Notes: generated by a model from the sequence alone, not told the origin. A DNA stretch of 64,000 bases from HXMU1420-13 sp965229525 (GCA_965229525.1 OZ245886.1:2666001-2730000), one strand, 5' to 3'. Positions 47,548 through 56,798 are shown, counted from the first letter of the stretch. Translations and numbers: made by a program.

Positions 47548-48591
47548 ATTCAGATTTTCAGCTACTGGTACTTGAGCTTCTTTTGTAGCCTCTTCCACAA
47601 CTATTCCATTCAATTGATTTCGCACCTGGTTTTCAATAGAATCACACAATGCTGGATCTTCTTCCAGGAATTGCATGGCCGAATCTGCTCCCTGACCAAT
47701 TGGTTCGCCATTATAACGGAACCAGCTTCCTCTTTTTTGAATGATATCGAATTCGACGGCCAGGTCCAGAATCTCAGAAACACGTGAAATTCCTTTTCCA
47801 TACATAATGTTAAATTCTACCACTTTAAAAGGAGGGGCGACTTTATTCTTAGCTACTTTAACTTTGGTACGATTACCGATTACCTCATCTGCTTTTTTAA
47901 TAGAGCCAATTCGACGAATATCTAACCGAACAGAAGAGTAAAATTTCAATGCACGTCCACCTGTAGTGGTTTCAGGATTTCCAAACATTACTCCAATTTT
48001 CTCACGTACCTGATTGATGAAAATACAAGCAGTATCCGTTTTATTTACCACACCTGTGATTTTTCTGAGTGCCTGCGACATTAATCGCGCTTGTAATCCC
48101 ATATGAGAATCTCCCATTTCCCCTTCTAATTCTGCACGTGGAACCAAAGCAGCAACAGAATCTACCACAATAACATCCAATGCGCCTGAGCGAATCAAAG
48201 TTTCTGTAATTTCAAGAGCTTGTTCACCGCTATCTGGTTGTGAAACAAGTAGTTCTTCTGTATTGATTCCTAACGCTTTTGCATATCTAGGATCAAAAGC
48301 ATGCTCTGCATCAATAAAGGCTGCATACCCACCATTTTTTTGCGCTTGAGCAATTACTTGAAGAGCGAGGGTGGTTTTACCACTTGCTTCAGGGCCATAA
48401 ATCTCTGTGATTCGACCTCTTGGAACACCTTGCACTCCTAAGGCATAATCAACCATTATAGAACCGGTCGAAATTACTTCAACATCGTTTAAAGCTTCAT
48501 CACCTAATTTCATGATGGTGCCTTTTCCATGTTGTTTTTCAATTTGCCCTACGGCGATGTCGAGTGCTTTTAATTTATTAGTGTCAGCCAT
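47539..48591 (-). CDS. recA: Recombinase RecA
   Basis: A 350-aa ATP-dependent strand-exchange protein. Walker A GPEASGKTT (about 66-74), Walker B VIVVDSVAAL, loop 1 EGEMGDSHMGLQARLMSQALRK, CIFINQVREKIGVMFGNPETTTGGRALKFY (loop 2) and an acidic/variable tail are all present. A promoter-like pair lies upstream. Confidence 0.97.
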   Translation of the reverse strand: MADTNKLKALDIAVGQIEKQHGKGTIMKLGDEALNDVEVISTGSIMVDYALGVQGVPRGRITEIYGPEASGKTTLALQVIAQAQKNGGYAAFIDAEHAFDPRYAKALGINTEELLVSQPDSGEQALEITETLIRSGALDVIVVDSVAALVPRAELEGEMGDSHMGLQARLMSQALRKITGVVNKTDTACIFINQVREKIGVMFGNPETTTGGRALKFYSSVRLDIRRIGSIKKADEVIGNRTKVKVAKNKVAPPFKVVEFNIMYGKGISRVSEILDLAVEFDIIQKRGSWFRYNGEPIGQGADSAMQFLEEDPALCDSIENQVRNQLNGIVVEEATKEAQVPVAENLNGV

Positions 48592-48615
48592 GATAATCTT
48601 TTATTTGAGTTTGAC

Positions 48616-48641
48616 CGAATTTACAGGTGATGGGTGTCAAA
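48616..48641 (-). promoter_or_regulatory. recA promoter (-33 TTTG, -7 TAAATTCG)
   Basis: On the minus strand TTTG (from 48641) and TAAATTCG (from 48623) are 18 bp apart, close to the Bacteroidota -33/-7 pattern. The -33 lies within a TGACAC direct repeat. Further upstream (about 48669-48687) CATATATCGAACATATAT contains a GAAC half-site, a weak candidate for LexA. Confidence 0.4.
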
Positions 48642-48708
48642 GTGTGTCACTCTGAAGTCGGTGTTAATATATGTTCGATATATGTAAGACTCAATAAAAA
48701 GTTATTCC

Positions 48709-49896
48709 TTACAAAATATTTTCAACGGACTTTTTTAACTCGCCCATAACATCTTCTATTTGAGATTCAGTTGTGTAAGGGGCTGGGCCAAAACGTAAAA
48801 TCTGATTTCTGGCATCCGTAAACACGTTTCTTGATAATAAATCAGCCCGAAATTCTCTCGCTTTTGGTGAAGTGAGAGACATGAATCCACCGTTTCTGGA
48901 AAGCGGCTCATTATGCGTGAGACGAATCTTTTCGGGGTCGAAATCCATTTCTAAAAACAAACTTCTCAGCATTCCAACTTGTGCTTCATATTGATTTCTG
49001 AGCACGCTAGGTGTTAACCCTTGTTCTTTAAAAAACTCAACAACTTTAGCCGCTCTAAATTGCGAGGATGGATCGTAAGTTGCACTGGCAAAACGTTGAT
49101 CGGAATGATCATAAGCAATTGGTTCATCATTTCTTGGATGTTCTAATGTGCTAAATGAAGCAAACCATCCTGTGATTACAGGACGTAAATCACAATCTCG
49201 TGGAAAACGAAGAAAGCAATTTGCTTCGCCCCATTGTAGGTATTTGTATCCACCTATCATGATAAAACAATCTTCAAGTCTGGCTTCTCTAATGGAAAGT
49301 GGAACTACGTTGGTGCCGTGATAATCATCAATGATGACAGGAATTCCTTGGATTCTGGCAGCGGCAGCAATTTCAGTAAGATGCGTGTTTATTAAACTTG
49401 TCTCGAAATATACTCTTGACAGCATAATAGCTGAGGTATCTACATCAATTTCTTCAATAATGCGTGTGGAAAAATCCGCATCCGGATGAATGGGAACTCG
49501 AACTACATTAAGCCCTTCTTCTTCAAGTCGGCGTAGTTGGCGAAACATAGAATGAAATTCAGAATCCGTGGTGATGATCTTCGGCTTATTTTTCAAATCA
49601 AAGCTGCTCATCAAACTAACCATCAAAAAGTGAGTGCTCTCTTCTCTGCAATAAAACCCATCTGGATCATCATAATAATCACGAAGATAATTTCGTAGAA
49701 TCTCTGTTTTTTCGAAACTTACTTCCCACTTTTTGTCAACGTCTCGTGCGCAAATATCAAAGTATTCAGTTTGACCATCTCTCGCTACATCTGGCCAGGC
49801 TTGATGGGAATGTCCTGTAAATAATAGTCTATTGGCGACATCAAATCGTGAATAATGAGGTTGTAATCGTTTGGCTAGCTGATCAATTTCTGACAT
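48709..49896 (-). CDS. kynU: Kynureninase (PLP-dependent, aminotransferase class V fold)
   Basis: A 395-aa PLP enzyme predicted to cleave kynurenine to anthranilate and alanine. Sequence features are LFTGHSHQAWPDVARDGQ, PVIIDDYHGTNVV (PLP-binding Asp) and GGYKYLQWGEANCFLRFP with the Schiff-base Lys near 217. Its neighbour is tryptophan 2,3-dioxygenase, 9 bp upstream, supporting kynurenine catabolism. Sequence alone could also fit a related class V lyase. No formamidase gene is adjacent. Confidence 0.8.
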   Translation of the reverse strand: MSEIDQLAKRLQPHYSRFDVANRLLFTGHSHQAWPDVARDGQTEYFDICARDVDKKWEVSFEKTEILRNYLRDYYDDPDGFYCREESTHFLMVSLMSSFDLKNKPKIITTDSEFHSMFRQLRRLEEEGLNVVRVPIHPDADFSTRIIEEIDVDTSAIMLSRVYFETSLINTHLTEIAAAARIQGIPVIIDDYHGTNVVPLSIREARLEDCFIMIGGYKYLQWGEANCFLRFPRDCDLRPVITGWFASFSTLEHPRNDEPIAYDHSDQRFASATYDPSSQFRAAKVVEFFKEQGLTPSVLRNQYEAQVGMLRSLFLEMDFDPEKIRLTHNEPLSRNGGFMSLTSPKAREFRADLLSRNVFTDARNQILRFGPAPYTTESQIEDVMGELKKSVENIL

Positions 49897-49905
49897 AAAA
49901 GGTGA

Positions 49906-50685
49906 TTAAAATTCTGTTCTTATTGCCCAAAGATCCGGGAAAATTGCGTGGCTCACTGTTTTCTGTAGGTAGGCTACACCATCAGAACCACCGGTTCCCT
50001 TTTTCCTGCCGATAGTACGTTCCACCATCTTTACATGCCTATAGCGCCATTCCTGTAAACCCTCATCAAAATCCACAAATAATTCGCACAGTAACGCCGC
50101 TTCCGGGTCATTTTTCATTATATGTACTAATTGTTTTTGGATGTTATCTGAAGGATTAAACAATAAGCCTATTTCGTTTTCACGTTCGGGATGCACAGGG
50201 AATCCTTTTTTTGTGAGATACATTCCAAAACTCTCCCACAACGTAGTTTCATCCATTCTTTTTTGTAGCAAGCTAATGGTATCATCATCACCCTCATGAA
50301 CTTTAAGCATCATTGGTAATCGTAATCCACATACAATTTCTAATTCCCGAAATTGTACCGATTGAAATCCGGTAGATTGGCCTAAAAATGATCGAAAACT
50401 ATTGAATTCTAGGGGGGTCATAGTTTCCAGGATATCAACCTGAGAAACCAAAGTTTTCATGATTGTGAGAACACGACGTAATGTTTTTACGGATGTCCAT
50501 GTTTGTCCGGATTCAAGTTCCGACCTGAGTTTATCGAACTCGTGCAGAATTTGTTTGAACCAAAGTTCATACGTTTGATGAATTATGATGAAGAGCATTT
50601 CGTCATGCTCTTTCGGTTCCGATTCAAGCTCCTGAAGCTCAAGTAATTCATCTATTTTTAAGTAACTTGTATATGTGATATCCAT
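49906..50685 (-). CDS. kynA: Tryptophan 2,3-dioxygenase
   Basis: A 259-aa heme enzyme oxidising L-tryptophan to N-formylkynurenine. YTSYLKIDELLELQ, EHDEMLFIIIHQTYELWFKQILHE and GQSTGFQSVQFRELE are characteristic, and WRYRHVKMVERTIGRKKGTGGSDGVAYL contains the heme-ligand His and substrate loop. A GGAGG Shine-Dalgarno lies 6 bp before the ATG, stronger than at most genes here. Operon with kynU. Confidence 0.95.
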   Translation of the reverse strand: MDITYTSYLKIDELLELQELESEPKEHDEMLFIIIHQTYELWFKQILHEFDKLRSELESGQTWTSVKTLRRVLTIMKTLVSQVDILETMTPLEFNSFRSFLGQSTGFQSVQFRELEIVCGLRLPMMLKVHEGDDDTISLLQKRMDETTLWESFGMYLTKKGFPVHPERENEIGLLFNPSDNIQKQLVHIMKNDPEAALLCELFVDFDEGLQEWRYRHVKMVERTIGRKKGTGGSDGVAYLQKTVSHAIFPDLWAIRTEF

Positions 50686-50742
50686 TTATTCCTCCAACTC
50701 GTGAATGATAGTTAGAATTATGATTATCTTCGAAGAAAAAGA

Positions 50743-51606
50743 ATGAGCTTAATAATTGCCGACGGTGGTGCTACTTCGACAACCTGGGCCGAAATTAAAG
50801 GGGATCAGGAGCAACTTTTGCGTACTTCCGGGATTAACCCGGCGATAAAAGTGGATGCTGAAATTGAATCGGTTGTTTTTGATGAACTGGGTCCACTGAT
50901 AAATTCTTCTTCTGTCGATCAGATAATTTTTTATGGAGCAGGTTGCTCTGATTTTAATCGTGCTCAAAGGATGAAAAAAATCCTGGGAGAAGCTTTTAGA
51001 AATGCTAATATCATAATAAAAACAGACATAGAAGGAGCTGGATTGTCTGCATTTGGTAACTCAACGGGGATTGTTGCCATTTCAGGAACGGGATCTAGTG
51101 CTGGTTTTATGGATGGAGGTACCTTAGTAGATATCATGCCATCGAAGGCTTACCCGGAAGGTGATTTTGCATCTGGAGCACACATTGGTGCATTAATAAT
51201 GATGGATTTCTACGAAGGAAGCGCACCTGTTGAAATCAAGAAATTGATAGAATCACGCAGAAGATTAAGTATTGATCAGTTATTTGTGCTTTTTCAGGAC
51301 CCTACTAAATCTAAAATGATTGCATCAAAGGTGTTGGCAGATGTTGTCACCTCCAGTGAATTTGATAAACCTATTCATAAAGATTATTTACAAAGATTGG
51401 TCTATCAATCGTTAGATCCATTTTTTGACCAATTGAAATATCATTTTAAAAATGCGCTTGCGCTTCAATCCCTAAGGTTTGTTGGAGGTACAGTTGCAGT
51501 TTTCGAGGATGAGTTTCGCGAGTATTTCCGAAAGAAAGGTTTGATAATCGACGATATTCAACGAACTCCCATTCATGGATTAATCGCGTTTCATAAAAAT
51601 CAATGA
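50743..51606 (+). CDS. BadF/BadG/BcrA/BcrD-type ATPase, probable N-acetylglucosamine kinase
   Basis: A 287-aa ASKHA-fold kinase. IIADGGATSTTWAEI is the phosphate-1 loop, GIVAISGTGSSAGFM the phosphate-2 loop, and FVGGTVAVF the adenosine region; the GINPAI segment is typical of GlcNAc-kinase-like members in Bacteroidota. It likely phosphorylates amino sugars from murein or chitin recycling. -7-like TATCTTCG at 50725. tatD overlaps its stop by 4 bp. Confidence 0.75.
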   Translation: MSLIIADGGATSTTWAEIKGDQEQLLRTSGINPAIKVDAEIESVVFDELGPLINSSSVDQIIFYGAGCSDFNRAQRMKKILGEAFRNANIIIKTDIEGAGLSAFGNSTGIVAISGTGSSAGFMDGGTLVDIMPSKAYPEGDFASGAHIGALIMMDFYEGSAPVEIKKLIESRRRLSIDQLFVLFQDPTKSKMIASKVLADVVTSSEFDKPIHKDYLQRLVYQSLDPFFDQLKYHFKNALALQSLRFVGGTVAVFEDEFREYFRKKGLIIDDIQRTPIHGLIAFHKNQ

Positions 51607-52361
51607 TAGATACCCATTCTCATATTTATCTATCGCAGTTTGAGGATGATTTAGATGAGGTGCTACAACGTGCAGTTGATAGCGGAATCACCGATATTTT
51701 TATGCCTGCCATTGATTTTTCCTCACTCGATCAGATGGAGAAATTGCATCATCCGATTATTCGTTTTTATAAAATGGCGGGCCTACACCCAGCTGATGTG
51801 AAAGAATTACCTTCAGATTTTGAGCATACTTTAGTTGATTGGTGTCTTCGTGACGATATATTTGGAGTTGGTGAAACTGGGCTAGATTATTATTGGAGTA
51901 CCGATTTTGTTGATCAACAGAAAGAAAGTCTACACTTTCATTGCAGAGTGGCAAAGGAAGTATCCAAACCAATAGTACTTCATAACCGAGAGAGTACAAA
52001 CGATCTGTTATCGATTATTGAAGCCGAACAGGATGGAAATTTAACTGGGATTTGGCACTGTTTTAATGGTTCGGTTGAGGAAGGAAAACGTGCCATCGAT
52101 TTAGGACTTCATCTTGGGATAGGAGGAGTGGTAACTTTTAAAAATGGGGGAGTAGACCAAACCGTTAAAGAATTACCGCTCGATAAAATGGTTCTTGAAA
52201 CAGATGCCCCTTATCTTTCTCCAACTCCCAAAAGAGGTAAACGAAATGAACCTTCATTTATGGAGTTTACAGCAAAGAAACTTGCTGATATTTTCGAATT
52301 AACGGTTTCAGAAATTGAGGAAAAAACCGCAAAGACAGCTAAAAAACTGTTCAAGATTTAA
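51603..52361 (+). CDS. tatD: TatD-family metal-dependent DNase/hydrolase
   Basis: A 252-aa TIM-barrel nuclease. Metal and catalytic motifs are MIDTHSHIYL (first His pair), GVGETGLDYYW (Glu), PIVLHNRES (His), GIWHCFNGS (His) and LETDAPYLSP (Asp). The family acts in DNA repair and 3'-5' DNA or RNA trimming. Start overlaps the upstream kinase. Confidence 0.92.
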   Translation: MIDTHSHIYLSQFEDDLDEVLQRAVDSGITDIFMPAIDFSSLDQMEKLHHPIIRFYKMAGLHPADVKELPSDFEHTLVDWCLRDDIFGVGETGLDYYWSTDFVDQQKESLHFHCRVAKEVSKPIVLHNRESTNDLLSIIEAEQDGNLTGIWHCFNGSVEEGKRAIDLGLHLGIGGVVTFKNGGVDQTVKELPLDKMVLETDAPYLSPTPKRGKRNEPSFMEFTAKKLADIFELTVSEIEEKTAKTAKKLFKI

Positions 52362-52364
52362 GGT

Positions 52365-53642
52365 TTATTGATTCACAATTAACCGAGGACCTTGCCCTTC
52401 TTGTGATAATGAAGGCTTGAGGATTGATTTGGTTATCAATTCACATCCAGTTGTTGTGCCCGCTTGGATATATTCAATTGCAGCACTAAAAAGTCCTTCA
52501 GATTCATCTCCAAATGGTTTTGATAGGTCATCACAAGCGTTGAAATCGGGTTCAAGGCCATCAAAGAATTCGCCTTCGTCAACACTATTCAGAAATTTGA
52601 AACTAATTAAAGAATATACTTCGGTTTCATCTATGCTTAACCAGCTGTATGTACCCACGGGTTTTCCGTATGTATTTCCTTCACCAATATGGGTAACCTT
52701 CATTAGAGGGCGCAAACCATTTAAAATAAGTTCACTTGCAGAGGCGGTACTTTCAGTGGAAAGTATGATGAGTTCCTCCAAATCCAGAAATCCTTGTTTA
52801 AACAAAGAATGGGACTGATTACTTGATGCCCGATCTGAATTATGAATGAATTTATAGAGAGGCTTACCATTGTCATCATCTTGAATTAGATAATTTGCTA
52901 AATAACTGGCTACCGATATTTGCCCACCACCATTATAGCGTACATCCAGAATTAGCTTATTTATATCGGAATTTTGGAATAACGCGAACGCCTCATCAAG
53001 TTGTGCCCGTGCTGGATTTATGAAGTTATTGAATACTAGATAACCTATAGTTTCAGTTCCAATAGTTAATGTATCAGCATGAAGAACAGGGTTAATGGTT
53101 ACAATATCTTTAGCGATTTCATATTCAGTCTGATTGCCATCAAAATCTTCAATGAGAAACGATTGAGTAAACCCGATTTGATCTTCGCCAAATACATTCG
53201 ACCAATCCGTTATAGTTTGCACATCTGTCCCATCAATTTCGAGTAGTTTCCACCCACGTTGAATACCCGCTTCTCCGAATGGCCCATCATCATATGTGAA
53301 TCTAAATCGGAGATCGTTTTCTTCATCCCAACTATAGGAAAATCCGTACCCTAAGTATGTTCCTTCATCATAATAGGTTGTGAACTCATAGGCATTTGAA
53401 ATGTTGCTCCAACGATCTAACTGAGTATATTTTACCTGGTCCAGTAGTTCTTGAGGCGATTTGTATGCAGATGGTGCTGTATTCGAATCAAGTTGATCAT
53501 TCCATAAATACCAGTTTTGCATAATCGAGAATAGATTCTCATTATCAGCAATTATTTTTTCATTTTCGGCATTATTATCCTTTTCGCAACTATTTAAAAA
53601 TACAGCTAAAAAGAGCAGTATAGTTATGGGTCGAATATTCAT
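52365..53642 (-). CDS. S41-family peptidase lipoprotein
   Basis: A 425-aa lipoprotein protease (VFLNSCEKD lipobox, Cys about residue 19). N-terminal helical section (to about 110), a PDZ-like section (about 110-180; GWKLLEIDGTDV), then the S41 core with LILDVRYNGGGQ, ILSTESTASASELILNGL (catalytic Ser about 294) and YGKPVGTY (Lys about 325). Typical of Bacteroidota cell-envelope S41 proteases; substrate unknown. Stop is 3 bp from the converging tatD stop. Confidence 0.85.
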   Translation of the reverse strand: MNIRPITILLFLAVFLNSCEKDNNAENEKIIADNENLFSIMQNWYLWNDQLDSNTAPSAYKSPQELLDQVKYTQLDRWSNISNAYEFTTYYDEGTYLGYGFSYSWDEENDLRFRFTYDDGPFGEAGIQRGWKLLEIDGTDVQTITDWSNVFGEDQIGFTQSFLIEDFDGNQTEYEIAKDIVTINPVLHADTLTIGTETIGYLVFNNFINPARAQLDEAFALFQNSDINKLILDVRYNGGGQISVASYLANYLIQDDDNGKPLYKFIHNSDRASSNQSHSLFKQGFLDLEELIILSTESTASASELILNGLRPLMKVTHIGEGNTYGKPVGTYSWLSIDETEVYSLISFKFLNSVDEGEFFDGLEPDFNACDDLSKPFGDESEGLFSAAIEYIQAGTTTGCELITKSILKPSLSQEGQGPRLIVNQ

Positions 53643-53721
53643 TCTATAATTCTTGAAGAGCAGATTGTTTGATGTTAAGATAAACTTTCGAGATTGAAGA
53701 TTTATTATCTCAAAAACGAAT

Positions 53722-54231
53722 TTAGTCTATGAATCTAACAACAGTTCCTTTTATTTCGATATCGATATTTGCTGGGGTAAATATATATGCGAGTATAGAA
53801 CCGCCGGCAAAAGCTGCACCTTCAGTTGAAGGTTGAGATATTGTTACACCGGTGGCAATTATAGAACCCATCAACGCAACAGATTTCACAAATACCATAA
53901 ATGAATTTGTACCTGTATTTCGCATTGATATTTCCAGATTGACAATAGCATCACCACCTTTCTCTTCAATGATTTCATTTAGCTGATCTGAAATATCTTC
54001 CGTGGATTGAATTTTGATAGTTGAGTTGCCCCATTTTTTAAAATTGTAGCTAAAATCTGTGATCAACTCATAGTCTTCCGGATAAATAAACTCACCGGAT
54101 GGTATGTATAGAGCTGTTGACTGTGAAACTGGAAAATCAAGATTCTCAGCTTCGATGTTTACCTTTGCACCAACTGAACATCCTGAAAGTGTGATCAATA
54201 AGAAGGAAGAGACTAACAGATTAATCTTCAT
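53722..54231 (-). CDS. Hypothetical lipoprotein (169 aa)
   Basis: Not recognised. ATG 54231 follows a GGAG about 9 bp upstream and gives a lipoprotein signal (LLITLSGCSVG, Cys about residue 18); an upstream in-frame TTG at 54246 is less likely. The body has beta-strand-like segments, then a Gly/Ala/Ser-rich hydrophobic stretch (about 115-150) that could span or insert into a membrane. It overlaps the preceding lipoprotein gene by 11 bp, so both are probably made together. Confidence 0.6.
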   Translation of the reverse strand: MKINLLVSSFLLITLSGCSVGAKVNIEAENLDFPVSQSTALYIPSGEFIYPEDYELITDFSYNFKKWGNSTIKIQSTEDISDQLNEIIEEKGGDAIVNLEISMRNTGTNSFMVFVKSVALMGSIIATGVTISQPSTEGAAFAGGSILAYIFTPANIDIEIKGTVVRFID

Positions 54232-54703
54232 CTTGAACTCCAGCAAAACTAGCCTTGTATAGGATACTTTTCTGATTGAATCTCTTGATTGTATAAGTTC
54301 CTATGTCTGCATCTTCGCCTGTTATTGATGCCGCAATTGTACCAAAAATAAATGCCCCGACTCGAATTCCATGTTTAATTTCTAATAGCAATACCGAGTT
54401 GCCTAAGAAATAATTGGATTGTTCGAACAGAGGATTCAAAAGGGTAGAATCGATGGTATTAGTTTGGAACTCTCCACCCAGCATGGTAATTGAAGTGTTC
54501 TCATTTTCAGAGTAGGTGTCTTCAATGTCTTCAAATTCCAATAAGCCGGAAACCAACTTTAAACTATCTATTGAAACCTCGGTCTCAAAACTTCCAAAAT
54601 GCATAGGTTTCTCAATATCATAGAATGCAAGAGACGCATCATAGGTCTTACACCCAGTAAGACTAGAAAAGAGAATTAATGAGAAGAAAAGAAGATGTTT
54701 CAT
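54221..54703 (-). CDS. Hypothetical lipoprotein (160 aa)
   Basis: Not recognised. Lipoprotein signal with FSSLTGCKTYD (Cys about residue 18), an acidic central region and a hydrophobic Gly/Ala-rich segment near 115-130 (GAFIFGTIAASITG), similar in placing to the glycine-rich stretch of the downstream lipoprotein. The pair may act together at the envelope. Confidence 0.6.
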   Translation of the reverse strand: MKHLLFFSLILFSSLTGCKTYDASLAFYDIEKPMHFGSFETEVSIDSLKLVSGLLEFEDIEDTYSENENTSITMLGGEFQTNTIDSTLLNPLFEQSNYFLGNSVLLLEIKHGIRVGAFIFGTIAASITGEDADIGTYTIKRFNQKSILYKASFAGVQDED

Positions 54704-54742
54704 TTAGTCATTTAACCCATTAAAGTAGCTGAAATAAAATAA

Positions 54743-55225
54743 TTAACTGGTTAATTGCCAATATCCTACATTCAGCCATTTTCCGAATTTATATCCTACT
54801 TCTTCAAACTCAGCCACTTTTTTGAATCCCATATTTTCATGAAGCTTTATACTTGGATCATTTGGAAGAGTAATACCACCAATGATCGCATGGGCACCTA
54901 TGCTTTTAAGTCGATCAATTAGATTAGAGTATAGTTTTGTGCCGATTCCTTTTCCTTGTGAGCCTTCCTTCACATACACACTAATTTCAAATGAATAGCG
55001 ATAGGCACTTCTTGTTTTCCAAGGCGTAGCATAGGCGTATCCACTTATTTCGCCATCCACTTCATACACAAGCCAGGGAAGTTTTGGCATTATTTTCTCT
55101 ATCCGATGCTGTATTTCTTTTTCATCTATTACTGCCTCCTCGAATGTTGCCGTAGAATGTTCGATGTAATAATTATAGATATCAGCTATTTCTTTGGAGT
55201 CTCCTATTTGTACTAATCGAATCAT
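54743..55225 (-). CDS. GNAT-family N-acetyltransferase (phosphinothricin/methionine-sulfoximine acetyltransferase-like)
   Basis: A 160-aa acetyl-CoA-dependent enzyme. The N-terminal IADIYNYYIEHSTATFEE and YAYATPWKTRSAYRYSFEISVYV segments are those of the Pat/YncA subgroup; SQGKGIGTKLYSNLI is the acetyl-CoA loop. Members acetylate methionine sulfone/sulfoximine and similar toxic amino-acid analogues. Substrate here is inferred only. Confidence 0.82.
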   Translation of the reverse strand: MIRLVQIGDSKEIADIYNYYIEHSTATFEEAVIDEKEIQHRIEKIMPKLPWLVYEVDGEISGYAYATPWKTRSAYRYSFEISVYVKEGSQGKGIGTKLYSNLIDRLKSIGAHAIIGGITLPNDPSIKLHENMGFKKVAEFEEVGYKFGKWLNVGYWQLTS

Positions 55226-55353
55226 ACTTTTTTAGAAATGATAAAAATTTTGATGCATTGTTTATGCAACTAATTTCTCATATATCTGTAAATGGGTAAT
55301 CATAACGGAGATAATTAATTAGAGAGATTCTCCATTAATAAATATTGGGAAAA

Positions 55354-55644
55354 ATGAAACGAGCATTTTGGTTTTTACTTGCAGGTACACTTTTTACTTT
55401 CTCCTGTGCCCAAGCCATTGACGTGCAACCATTTGTTGAAGCAGAACCTTATGGCTTCTGGAGTGGACTTTGGCATGGTATAATAGCACCATGTACATTT
55501 TTCATCAGTCTTTTTGTAGAGGATGTAGCCATTTATGCTGTTAATAACACAGGTGGTTGGTATGACTTTGGTTTCGTACTTGGAGCCGGAATCCTATTCG
55601 GCGGTAGCAGAAAACGAAAACGAAGTCGAAAGAAAGACGATTAA
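55354..55644 (+). CDS. Small hypothetical exported protein (96 aa)
   Basis: Begins MKRAFWFLLAGTLFTFSCAQ, a signal peptide with a Cys that could be lipidated; ATG 55354 is preferred to TTG 55345. It continues with PYGFWSGLWHGIIAPCTFFISLF, a second hydrophobic part around GGWYDFGFVLGAGILFGG and a very basic tail (SRKRKRSRKKDD). Proteins with this WSGLWHG and GGWYDFGF pattern recur in Bacteroidota-like genomes, but I know no function. Its end overlaps the converging pdxB-like gene by 4 bp. Confidence 0.6.
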   Translation: MKRAFWFLLAGTLFTFSCAQAIDVQPFVEAEPYGFWSGLWHGIIAPCTFFISLFVEDVAIYAVNNTGGWYDFGFVLGAGILFGGSRKRKRSRKKDD

Positions 55645-56744
55645 TTGGTGATTCCGAGTTTCATTAAAATGGGATGTTCGCTAAGACTTAGATTGGGAAT
55701 TCTAATCTCAGAGTATTCATTTCGGAACGGGAAATCTGTTCTAAGTTTAGCGAATTGGTTCATTTTATCATTCTTTCGACTTAAATCCCTTAAAAGTGAA
55801 TCATATGTTAAGATCGGATGAATTTCTGCAATAACCTCATGAGCGTTTTTGATAGTGCCCAGTTCAGGTCGTACTTCCTTTTTTGAGTGTACACGTTTGG
55901 GAAATTCAAGTCCAAAATAGTTGCAAAATTGTTTTGCTAACATTCTACTAGCATTCATTTTCGATTGGATAGAACTTCCTGCAATGTGTGGGGTTGCAAT
56001 ATCACAATGATCTACAAAGTTCGTATCAAAATTGGGTTCATGTTCCCAAACGTCGATAACTAAATGTTTGATACTGCCTTCTTTCTTTGCGTTCATTACA
56101 GCGCATTCGTCTAATACACCACCCCTTGCAGCATTAATAACCGCAAGATATTTTCGATGTAACAATTTTGTAGAATCTAACCAGTGATACGTTGAAAAAG
56201 ACCCAGTCTTTACTAATGGGGTATGCAGAGTTATGACGTCACAATTTAATACTTCATCTAAACTTGCTGATTTAAACACAGGATCTCTTTGTTCTCTTGG
56301 CGGATCATATAGAACAGTTTTATGACCGAGTTTAGTGAGCAATTCATATACTCTACTGCCTACTGCACCTACACCAACAATTCCAATTTTAGCGTTTAGA
56401 ATGGATTTTTCTTTCTCACTTAGAAGGATTAATGAAGTGACAACATACTCAGCTACAACATTTGCATTTGATCCCTTTGCATCTACAAAATGAATGCCAC
56501 ATTCTTTTAATAAATCTCTATCAACATGATCATTTCCAGATGATCCTGTACCTATGAATGTTAAACGAGCAGGGAAGGAATTAAATGATTTTCTATTGAT
56601 TTTGGTAACTGAGCGAATAAAAAGGGCGTCGAATCCTTCGACTTTTGGGGTTTCAACATTTGGATCATACGTTATCAGTTCTACCTCATTAGGTAAAAAT
56701 TCTGATAGTCTATATAGATTCCGATCAGCTAAAACCTTTAACAA
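55641..56744 (-). CDS. pdxB: 4-phosphoerythronate dehydrogenase (PdxB-like)
   Basis: A 367-aa D-2-hydroxyacid dehydrogenase. LFIRSVTKIN, TFIGTGSSGNDHVD and SNANVVAEYVVTSLILL match PdxB in the substrate domain. The NAD-binding loop is GIVGVGAVGSRV (about 119-130), and INAARGGVLDE and ATPHIAGSSIQSK (catalytic His) follow; a C-terminal extension is present. PdxB oxidises 4-phosphoerythronate for pyridoxal phosphate synthesis by the DXP-dependent route. A different hydroxyacid substrate is possible, but the Gly-Ser/Thr-Asp-His-Val motif favours PdxB. Confidence 0.82.
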   Translation of the reverse strand: MLKVLADRNLYRLSEFLPNEVELITYDPNVETPKVEGFDALFIRSVTKINRKSFNSFPARLTFIGTGSSGNDHVDRDLLKECGIHFVDAKGSNANVVAEYVVTSLILLSEKEKSILNAKIGIVGVGAVGSRVYELLTKLGHKTVLYDPPREQRDPVFKSASLDEVLNCDVITLHTPLVKTGSFSTYHWLDSTKLLHRKYLAVINAARGGVLDECAVMNAKKEGSIKHLVIDVWEHEPNFDTNFVDHCDIATPHIAGSSIQSKMNASRMLAKQFCNYFGLEFPKRVHSKKEVRPELGTIKNAHEVIAEIHPILTYDSLLRDLSRKNDKMNQFAKLRTDFPFRNEYSEIRIPNLSLSEHPILMKLGITN

Positions 56745-56785
56745 AGAAAATCCTGTTTTTATAAGAAAATATGCCCTTTTTCAGC

Positions 56786-56793
56786 TATACTTG
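56786..56793 (+). promoter_or_regulatory. -7-like element (TATACTTG) close to the phosphorylase start
   Basis: One mismatch to TAnnTTTG, ending 5 bp before ATG 56799; would again give a nearly leaderless message. Confidence 0.3.
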
Positions 56794-56798
56794 GCTTC

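Noticed and set aside
48660..48690. LexA/SOS operator upstream of recA
   Set aside because: Only one GAAC half-site is convincing; the opposite half does not match GTTC, so I did not list it as an operator.
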